Source: a virus. Taken from it: a stretch of DNA of 28,406 nt. The translations under genes and the position numbers were made by a program. A model generated the notes under the pieces. The model was not told the origin of the DNA, ran no database searches, and was given only the letters and a program-made list of their open reading frames with translations. Below, piece by piece: positions 24,115 through 28,406 of this stretch (its first letter is position 1; the number at the start of each line of letters is the position of its first letter). Location: the IMG/VR virus record IMGVR_UViG_3300037367_000025, positions 1-28,406 of that record. One strand, 5' to 3'.

Positions 24115-24291
24115 ATGAATGCGAACACGCCCGTTGATCCAGCTACCGCTGCTGCACCGCAAATGCTGGCCGTGCTCGAGGAAGCCCGCCAGATGTTCGT
24201 CGACCTCACACACCTGTACAAGGTCGGCGGTCCGAGGGAGATGATCGCGAAGATCGATGCCGTTGTGGCTAAGGCGACGGGCGCCAAGTGA
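24115..24291 (+). CDS. Small hypothetical protein, first gene of plus-strand early operon
   Basis: The protein has 58 residues from ATG 24115. A GTG at 24064 in the same frame would lie upstream of the predicted transcription start, so it is rejected. The product is Ala-rich and helical (AAAPQMLAVLEEARQMFVDLT) with a basic C-terminus. It is coupled to the recombinase gene by GTGA. It may be a small accessory protein of the exonuclease. The function is unknown. Confidence 0.6.
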   Translation: MNANTPVDPATAAAPQMLAVLEEARQMFVDLTHLYKVGGPREMIAKIDAVVAKATGAK

Positions 24292-25184
24292 AAACGAACC
24301 TGATCGAATTCGAATCCGAAGCCGAGTGGCTCGCCGCGCGGCACAGGGATATCACGAGCACCGAGGTCGCCGCGCTCTTCGGCCTCTCGCCTTACCACAC
24401 TGCGTTCGACCTCGCCGTGCAGAAACAGCTCGAGCAGGCGCCGACCCTGCAGGACTCTGACCGCATCCGTTGGGGTCGACGGCTACAGGATACGATTGCG
24501 CAAGGCGTGGCGGATGACAAGGCCTGGAAGATCGCCGCCATGGACCTGACCTACGCGCGTCATCCGTCGGTGAAGCTCGGCGCATCGTTCGATTATCTCA
24601 TCGACGGTGATAACCCCGGGGTGCTCGAGATCAAGAACGTCGACTCGCTGATATTCTTGAAGGACTGGGAAGAGAACGAAGCGCCTGCGCACATCGAACT
24701 GCAGTTGCAGACGCAGCTTGAACTCATGGATGTCTCCTGGGGCTGCATCGCAGCGTTCGTCGGCGGCAATCGGCTGGAGTATCGCCACCGAGAGCGAGAT
24801 CTCGAAGTCGGCGCGCGCATCATCGCGAAGGCGTCCGAGTTCTGGGAACTGCTCGATGCGGGTAAGCTCCCCGATCCGCTGATGCCGGAGGACGCCGCCA
24901 CGCTGATCTCGCTCTATCAGTACGCCGAGGCCGGGAAGGTTTACGACGGCCTCAGGGACTCAGAGCTACACGAGTACTGCATGCAGTACGCAAGCGCCGC
25001 GCAGGCCGAGAAGTTCGCATCCGAGGAAAAGGAAGTCGCCAAGGCTCGGATCCTCGAGCGCATCGGCTCGGCCGAGAAAGCGCTCGGCAGCGGGTTCAGG
25101 GTCTCGGCGGGCATGGTTCCCGAGACGCCGGTGCAGTACGTACGCAAGGCGTATCGCAGTTTCAGAGTGACGGAGAAGAAATGA
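24288..25184 (+). CDS. YqaJ / lambda-exonuclease-type recombination nuclease
   Basis: The protein has 298 residues. The N-terminal motif ITSTEVAALFGLSPY corresponds to the family's GGSD-type start. Asp102 (GASFDYLI), Glu114 and Lys116 (LEIKN), and the Gln-rich motif HIELQLQTQLEL at 135-146 form the PD-(D/E)XK active site. The glutamate usually seen in the preceding G-x-x-L-E motif is Gln66 here (WGRRLQD). The enzyme resects double-strand ends for single-strand annealing. Its usual RecT partner lies 1.8 kb downstream. It starts with GTG 24288, coupled to the upstream gene, and is followed by an ATGA-coupled small gene. Confidence 0.85.
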   Translation: MKTNLIEFESEAEWLAARHRDITSTEVAALFGLSPYHTAFDLAVQKQLEQAPTLQDSDRIRWGRRLQDTIAQGVADDKAWKIAAMDLTYARHPSVKLGASFDYLIDGDNPGVLEIKNVDSLIFLKDWEENEAPAHIELQLQTQLELMDVSWGCIAAFVGGNRLEYRHRERDLEVGARIIAKASEFWELLDAGKLPDPLMPEDAATLISLYQYAEAGKVYDGLRDSELHEYCMQYASAAQAEKFASEEKEVAKARILERIGSAEKALGSGFRVSAGMVPETPVQYVRKAYRSFRVTEKK

Positions 25185-25366
25185 GCGCCGATAAATCTTT
25201 TTCAGAACCTTTTTACAATATCGTTGGCTGGATGGTATTCGGCAAGGATTTGGCGGATTCAGCCATGTACAACCTCAATCAGCGCGAAGAAGCATTCGAT
25301 GCGGCACGACGATGGGGCGATAGCATTGTTGCCGTCATACAGCACCCGGATACACCAAAGTCATGA
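25181..25366 (+). CDS. Small hypothetical protein (61 aa)
   Basis: It starts at ATG 25181, overlapping the recombinase stop by four bases, and overlaps the next gene the same way. The product (starting MSADKSFSEPFYNIVGWMVF) is a soluble alpha protein with NLNQREEAFDAARRWGDS. Base composition drops toward AT at its start, marking the beginning of a lower-GC accessory run. No domain was recognised. Confidence 0.6.
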   Translation: MSADKSFSEPFYNIVGWMVFGKDLADSAMYNLNQREEAFDAARRWGDSIVAVIQHPDTPKS

Positions 25367-25650
25367 ACAAGCCAAAGCTTCTATCACCGCAGGACCTCGA
25401 ATCATGGCGGGCAATCTGCCGCGACGGTTTACTTGGCAGCCAGGGCAAACTCACCCTAGCCGCCGGACTGGTTCATGCGCTATCGCATATTGAAGTATTG
25501 GAGGCTGATGCTGCCCGCTACCGATGGCTCCGCGGGCGTCCTCACTCGGACATTGCGGCTTGCTGGTATCTGCCAGACAACGAGCCGCCACCAGTTGGTG
25601 AGGCCGCATTGGATGAAGCTATAGACCGCGCTATGAAGGCTACCTCATGA
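25363..25650 (+). CDS. Hypothetical phage protein (95 aa)
   Basis: The helical N-terminal half includes HALSHIEVLEADAARYRWLRG, a phrase often seen in small uncharacterised phage proteins. The remainder is acidic. It is coupled to both neighbours by ATGA overlaps. A DNA-metabolism accessory role is possible from context. No function is known. Confidence 0.6.
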   Translation: MNKPKLLSPQDLESWRAICRDGLLGSQGKLTLAAGLVHALSHIEVLEADAARYRWLRGRPHSDIAACWYLPDNEPPPVGEAALDEAIDRAMKATS

Positions 25651-25958
25651 ACGACGGCACCACGATCAGCACCTTCCAGCTTTTCCAGATGTTCCCGGAC
25701 GCGGAGAGCGCCCGCGTGTACCTGGAAGGCCGCGAAAACTCAAGGGAAGCCATGAACAAGCATGTAGAGCTACTGAGCGTGCAGCCCGTCGTGACGGGAT
25801 GCGAGTGGAGCACAGACGAAGAAAGCGACAGGTGGGAAACCACTTGTGGGAAAGCGTTTGTGTTCAACGAAAATGGGCCAATCGCCAACGGCTTCGAGTT
25901 CTGTCCCTTCTGCGGCCTTTCACTTGATGAACTGCCATACCTAGATGCTGATGAGTAA
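25647..25958 (+). CDS. Small zinc-ribbon protein with transposase-like N-terminus
   Basis: The protein has 103 residues. Cys52, Cys67, Cys86 and Cys89 (GCEWS, TTCGKAF, FCPFCG) form a zinc ribbon like many small phage proteins. The first 28 residues (FQLFQMFPDAESARVYLEGR) resemble the opening helix of IS1595-type transposase zinc ribbons, so it may be a composite. It is coupled upstream by ATGA. The next small frame starts inside its last codons. The function is unknown. Confidence 0.6.
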   Translation: MNDGTTISTFQLFQMFPDAESARVYLEGRENSREAMNKHVELLSVQPVVTGCEWSTDEESDRWETTCGKAFVFNENGPIANGFEFCPFCGLSLDELPYLDADE

Positions 25959-26052
25959 CGGGAAGGGAGTCATGTATATAAATCCCTTTCAGATGCTCCC
26001 GGCCGAGATGCCGGACGCCGAGCAACCGCTGCTAGAGATGGAGGTTGCATGA
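25951..26052 (+). CDS. Micro-protein sharing the MYINP segment (copy 1)
   Basis: A 33-residue frame runs from ATG 25951 (MSNGKGVMYINPFQMLPAE onward). A second start at ATG 25972, inside the 24-bp repeat, has GGGAG just upstream but only three bases away. It ends with an ATGA overlap to the next gene. The segment GKGVMYINP matches the 41-aa micro-protein 500 bases downstream, with identical DNA. Its coupling supports translation. Confidence 0.45.
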   Translation: MSNGKGVMYINPFQMLPAEMPDAEQPLLEMEVA

Positions 26053-26252
26053 ACACACCGCTCACCCAAGGAACGCAGGCCGATCTATCGCGGGCCGAGC
26101 GTTTGACCTATGTCCTGCTATACCAAAGCAGCGGCCATTTCCGCGAATTCGTAGACCGGCGACGCTTCTATGGCTACTCGAAACGCGATATCTGGGATGC
26201 CTACTCGGAGTTGATGGATGGAAACGAAGACTATCGCCAAGCGCGCTTTTGA
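26049..26252 (+). CDS. Small hypothetical protein (67 aa)
   Basis: The protein starts at ATG 26049, four-base overlapped with copy 1 of the micro-genes. It is an Arg/Tyr-rich alpha protein (SGHFREFVDRRRFYGYSKRD). The next gene begins 35 bases before its end. No domain was recognised. It belongs to the cluster of small early proteins. Confidence 0.55.
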   Translation: MNTPLTQGTQADLSRAERLTYVLLYQSSGHFREFVDRRRFYGYSKRDIWDAYSELMDGNEDYRQARF

Positions 26253-26466
26253 CCATTACGTCGCCATCAACGAGTTGGCTGCTATGGTGGCTCTCGGTCA
26301 GGGCCGCATTGTATGTACCGGCGACCTGACGGAACTGCAAATCAACGAGGCGCGCATCGAGAAGCGAATGTACGTGGCCCCAGACGGCATAGGCTATGTC
26401 CTGCTGCCGTGGTCACTCAGCACGGCGAAGGATCGTAAGCGCGAGGAGTGTATACATGGCCTCTGA
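26218..26466 (+). CDS. Small hypothetical protein (82 aa)
   Basis: ATG 26218 is preceded by GGAG at seven bases, which supports this start despite the 35-base overlap with the upstream gene. The product is helical at the start (IAKRAFDHYVAINELAAMVA) with a strand-rich middle (GRIVCTGDLTELQ). No family was recognised. Confidence 0.55.
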   Translation: METKTIAKRAFDHYVAINELAAMVALGQGRIVCTGDLTELQINEARIEKRMYVAPDGIGYVLLPWSLSTAKDRKREECIHGL

Positions 26467-26581
26467 CGCCAACCGTTTCTCAAAGGGAGTCATGTATATA
26501 AATCCCAAAGAGAAGGCCCTGTACTCGGGCACACTCTTGGCGGAGGAACCGAGCACAGGGCCGTGGTGGGGCTTCAGTTAA
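26456..26581 (+). CDS. Micro-protein sharing the MYINP segment (copy 2)
   Basis: The protein has 41 residues from ATG 26456, with AGGAG seven bases upstream, a clear start that rules out the longer reading from 26396. The product begins MASDANRFSKGVMYINPKEK and ends in WWGFS. It contains the second copy of the 24-bp repeat. It overlaps the previous gene by 11 bases. The function is unknown. Confidence 0.5.
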   Translation: MASDANRFSKGVMYINPKEKALYSGTLLAEEPSTGPWWGFS

Positions 26582-26609
26582 TCAGCCCAACTTACGGAGA
26601 TAACTGTAC

Positions 26610-26780
26610 ATGGCGCTATACGTGAATGGCAACTACCTGACCCAAGCTGGAGAAACAAGCGAAATGATCCTCACAGCCATCGGTGCGGCAACGGTCCTTT
26701 ATTTCGCCTACAAGTTCGTGTGCATCTGCGAGCGGGCGAGGTACCAGCGCGGCTGGCTCTCGGAGAGCGATGATGGGTGA
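26610..26780 (+). CDS. Small single-span membrane protein (56 aa)
   Basis: ATG 26610 has GGAG ten bases upstream. Residues 19-40 (MILTAIGAATVLYFAYKFVCIC) form one membrane helix, followed by a basic stretch (ERARYQRGWLSE), so the C-terminus probably faces the cytoplasm. It overlaps the next gene by a few bases. A role in host takeover or superinfection control is possible. A holin role seems less likely because this is an early-type operon. Confidence 0.6.
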   Translation: MALYVNGNYLTQAGETSEMILTAIGAATVLYFAYKFVCICERARYQRGWLSESDDG

Positions 26781-27018
26781 GAAAACCGATTTCGCAAAGC
26801 TCGAGGGGCGCTCGTGCCGCGCCTGCAAGTACTACGACACCGTGACATCGGTGATCGCAGCGCAGGCGCAGAGCGTGTGCCGCTTGGAGCCCCCGCGAGT
26901 GTTCGCCCAGCCGGTTGCGGTGTCTGGCGCGCAGGTTCAGTGGGCCTCGACGACGTTCTGGCCTGCGGTAGCCTCGACTGATTTCTGCTCACACTTCACG
27001 CAGAGGATGGATTCATGA
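26773..27018 (+). CDS. Small Cys-rich, metal-binding-type protein
   Basis: The protein has 81 residues from ATG 26773 (GGAG seven bases upstream; ATG 26770 is the alternative). A longer reading from 26683 lies inside the membrane-protein gene. Four cysteines, in RSCRACKYY, SVCRLEPP and DFCSHF, could bind one zinc ion. It is coupled to recT by ATGA, so it may be an accessory of the annealing protein. The function is unknown. Confidence 0.6.
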   Translation: MGEKTDFAKLEGRSCRACKYYDTVTSVIAAQAQSVCRLEPPRVFAQPVAVSGAQVQWASTTFWPAVASTDFCSHFTQRMDS

Positions 27019-27827
27019 GTAACGAGTCTCCAAACCCGCTTGCGATCATCTCGAAATCGATCCTGCAGCCTGGATATCAGAACCTCATCAAGCAGGTGCT
27101 GCCATCTGATCTGTCGGCGGACAAGTTCACCGCGGCGACCCTTGAGGCTTTGAAGCGCTCACCAAAAGTCTTCGAGGAGTGTGACCGCCAGTCGGTGTAC
27201 AACGCGATCGTCGATGCCGCGCGCGACGGCCTCGTGCCCGATGGCAAGCAGGGCGCGCTCGTGCCATTCAGCAGCAAGAGCGGCAAGCGCTGCCAGTGGC
27301 TCATCATGCCGCAGGGCATCCAGGACAAGCTCGCAAAGCAGGGTGTGTCGATCTACGCGGTGTCGGTCTACGCGAACGATGACATTGTGATCTGGAACGA
27401 CGACACGGGCCAGCACGTGCGCCACGAGCCAGAGGTGTTCGGTGATCGCGGTGAGTTCGTTGGCTCGTTCGCCTGTGCGCGCACGAAGGAGAACCGCACG
27501 TATATCGAGGCGCTGAGCGTGAACGACATCGCACGGGTGCGCGCGGTCTCGAAGCAACAGAAGGATGATGGCCCGTGGGTCGTGTGGTTCGAGCGCATGG
27601 CCGAGAAATCCGCGCTCCACCGCTTGGCCCGCCGCCTGCCCAACGTGCACCTCGAGGATGACGAGGAGTTCAAGGAGGCTCTGAAGCCTGCCGTCGTGAT
27701 CGACCCGGCTCCGGAGGCACCGAGGCCCACTCGCCCGAAGGCCCTGCAGGCGGTGATCGACTCAACCCCGGAGCCAACGCCGCCCGAGCCCTCGGTGTCG
27801 GAGCCTCGCCCTTCGGAGCCGCTGTAA
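27015..27827 (+). CDS. recT: RecT-family single-strand annealing protein
   Basis: The protein has 270 residues. The core, residues 1-225, shows RecT features (SVYNAIVDAARDGLVPDGKQ, GALVPF, MPQGIQDKLAK, then WFERMAEKSALHRLARRLP). The C-terminal 45 residues are a Pro/Glu-rich tail (PEPTPPEPSVSEPRPSEPL), probably disordered. RecT anneals single strands made by the YqaJ-type exonuclease and drives phage recombination. It starts at ATG 27015 (ATGA) and ends in a TAATG overlap with the HTH gene. Assignment by sequence and partner gene is strong. Confidence 0.88.
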   Translation: MSNESPNPLAIISKSILQPGYQNLIKQVLPSDLSADKFTAATLEALKRSPKVFEECDRQSVYNAIVDAARDGLVPDGKQGALVPFSSKSGKRCQWLIMPQGIQDKLAKQGVSIYAVSVYANDDIVIWNDDTGQHVRHEPEVFGDRGEFVGSFACARTKENRTYIEALSVNDIARVRAVSKQQKDDGPWVVWFERMAEKSALHRLARRLPNVHLEDDEEFKEALKPAVVIDPAPEAPRPTRPKALQAVIDSTPEPTPPEPSVSEPRPSEPL

Positions 27828-28018
27828 TGAGCGATCTGACAACCCGCGAGGCGGCGCAGTTTCTCGGCGTGAACGCCGCAACGGTCTCGAACTGGCGCTC
27901 GCGTGGGGTGGGGCCGGTGTTCAGGAAGATCGGCCGGCTCGTGCGTTACCGCAAGGCCGACCTTGAGAAGTACCTGCGCAGTCGCCCGGACCTTGCGCTC
28001 TACGCGAGTCAGCGATGA
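27827..28018 (+). CDS. AlpA/Xis-like MerR-type HTH protein
   Basis: The protein has 63 residues. TTREAAQFLGVNAATVSNWR followed by GPVFRKIGRLVRYRKADLEKYL is the winged-helix HTH_17 pattern of excisionase and AlpA-type proteins, covering residues 4-52. These bind DNA to direct excision or to activate transcription. No integrase is seen in the window, so an excisionase role is not proven. It starts at ATG 27827 (TAATG with recT). Confidence 0.75.
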   Translation: MSDLTTREAAQFLGVNAATVSNWRSRGVGPVFRKIGRLVRYRKADLEKYLRSRPDLALYASQR

Positions 28019-28095
28019 GCGCTCTGCGTTGCTGGCTCCTGCGCTGGCGTCAGAAGCGAGCCGTGAAGGCGTGGCTACGTAGTGCGAAGCGATGA
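28015..28095 (+). CDS. Basic 26-aa micro-protein
   Basis: The frame runs from ATG 28015 (ATGA overlap with the HTH gene) to TGA 28095. The product, beginning [20 protein letters not shown], is very basic with Trp/Leu residues, resembling an amphipathic helix. It is coupled on both sides. It may be a real micro-protein or a translational bridge. Confidence 0.4.
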   Translation: MSALRCWLLRWRQKRAVKAWLRSAKR

Positions 28096-28127
28096 CCGCA
28101 GAAATCCGAATCAAGAGGCAACCATGA
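28092..28127 (+). other. 11-codon frame bridging two genes
   Basis: ATG 28092 overlaps the previous stop by four bases, and the frame ([11 protein letters not shown]) ends by overlapping the next ATG by four bases. It may be a leader peptide that couples translation of the pentapeptide-repeat gene, or chance. Low confidence. Confidence 0.25.
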
Positions 28128-28406
28128 ACTTTCAGATCACCAATCGTTTTTCCGGCGCCGTGATGTTCGAGTGCGAGCTGTCGGCCGAGATCGCGGGCTC
28201 ATCTTACGGGCTGCGACTCGGGTTCGCCGTGAAGAAGGCTGTTGAAGCGGGCGCGAACCTGGCGGGCGCGAACCTGGCGGACGCGTACCTGGCGGGCGCG
28301 AACCTGGCGGGCGCGAACCTGGCGGACGCGTACCTGGCGGGCGCGTACCTGGCGCGCGCGAACCTGGCGGACGCGAACCTGGCGGACGCGTACCTGGCGG
28401 ACGCGT
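28124..28406 (+). CDS. Pentapeptide-repeat protein, truncated by right edge
   Basis: It starts at ATG 28124 with AGAGG five bases upstream. Residues 1-42 form a non-repeat N-terminal part ([20 protein letters not shown]). From residue 43, ten complete A(N/Y)L-type pentapeptides follow ([20 protein letters not shown]) before the edge. The family folds as a right-handed quadrilateral beta-helix. Some members mimic DNA and inhibit gyrase (known). The repeat codons are almost identical, so the array is young. The role here is unknown. Confidence 0.8.
   Translation, partial: MNFQITNRFSGAVMFECELSAEIAGSSYGLRLGFAVKKAVEAGANLAGANLADAYLAGANLAGANLADAYLAGAYLARANLADANLADAYLADA
28250..28406 (+). repeat. 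15-bp tandem DNA repeat encoding pentapeptides
   Basis: Ten full 15-bp units and part of an eleventh run to the window edge. Units differ mainly at the first codon (GGC, GAC or CGC) and the third codon (AAC or TAC), while GCG, CTG and GCG are fixed even at wobble positions. This points to recent expansion by slippage or recombination. Confidence 0.85.

Larger units (their letters stand above)
25963..26506 (+). repeat. 24-bp perfect direct repeat, two copies
   Basis: Copies lie at 25963-25986 and 26483-26506. Each spans a purine-rich GGGAG, an ATG and four codons (Tyr-Ile-Asn-Pro), in the same reading frame relative to the micro-genes. In the first copy AAGGGA and TCCCTT could pair to form a 6-bp stem with the start codon in the loop. 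Confidence 0.75.

Noticed and set aside
26683-27018. 111-aa reading of the Cys-rich protein
   Set aside because: The extension lies inside the membrane-protein gene in another frame; ATG 26773 has a good ribosome site.
27368-28114. 248-codon minus-strand frame
   Set aside because: It is antisense to recT and the HTH gene, both of which have recognisable families.
28250-28406. Possible CRISPR-like or satellite array
   Set aside because: The 15-bp units are contiguous without spacers and encode in-frame pentapeptides, so they are part of a gene.

Overview
This window is part of the genome of a double-stranded DNA tailed bacteriophage or prophage. It is a compact, high-GC sequence with Shine-Dalgarno-led and translationally coupled genes, which suggests a high-GC bacterial host, probably a proteobacterium; the host cannot be named from the sequence. 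The virion genes include a terminase large subunit, portal, scaffold, major capsid protein, a probable tail adaptor, a probable tail nozzle and two likely internal virion proteins. No tape-measure, sheath or baseplate gene is seen. This points to a short-tailed (podovirus-like) particle, by inference.

Layout. Positions 1-19419 (minus strand) hold the late/virion module. Read in its own direction it runs: ribbon-helix-helix protein, HNH nuclease, small secreted-like protein, a 423-aa protein of unknown function, an 804-aa IPT/Ig/PASTA virion protein, two small proteins, TerL, a small zinc-ribbon-like protein, portal, a hairpin and promoter, three small proteins, scaffold, major capsid protein, two unknown proteins, adaptor, nozzle-like protein, two small to medium virion proteins, a 738-aa low-complexity protein, and a coiled-coil protein that leaves the left edge. 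Neighbours are mostly joined by ATGA, GTGA or TAATG overlaps.

Positions 19420-19868 form an AT-rich non-coding stretch with a 15-bp inverted repeat. Two sets of three 9-bp-spaced TGTAAC elements, in mirror orientation, extend into the end of the primase gene. It looks like a replication origin or a major control region.

Positions 19869-24060 (minus strand) hold the replication module: SF2 helicase, VRR-NUC nuclease, Cro-like HTH protein, and a TOPRIM primase/VapE-type helicase. From 24115 onward the plus strand carries an early module. It has a YqaJ/lambda-exonuclease-type recombinase and a RecT annealing protein, separated by a lower-GC run of very small genes, followed by an AlpA/Xis-like HTH protein and a pentapeptide-repeat protein cut by the right edge. 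The divergence point (24054-24086) carries a good sigma70-type promoter overlapped by a 7-bp inverted repeat, a candidate operator.

No tRNA, insertion sequence, CRISPR array, integrase or recognisable lysis gene was found. The parts most worth following up are the repeat-dense region at 19690-19907, the operator-promoter at 24054-24086, the duplicated 24-bp segment in the micro-gene run, the PASTA-bearing phage protein, and a probable frame disruption at the start of the 423-aa gene.
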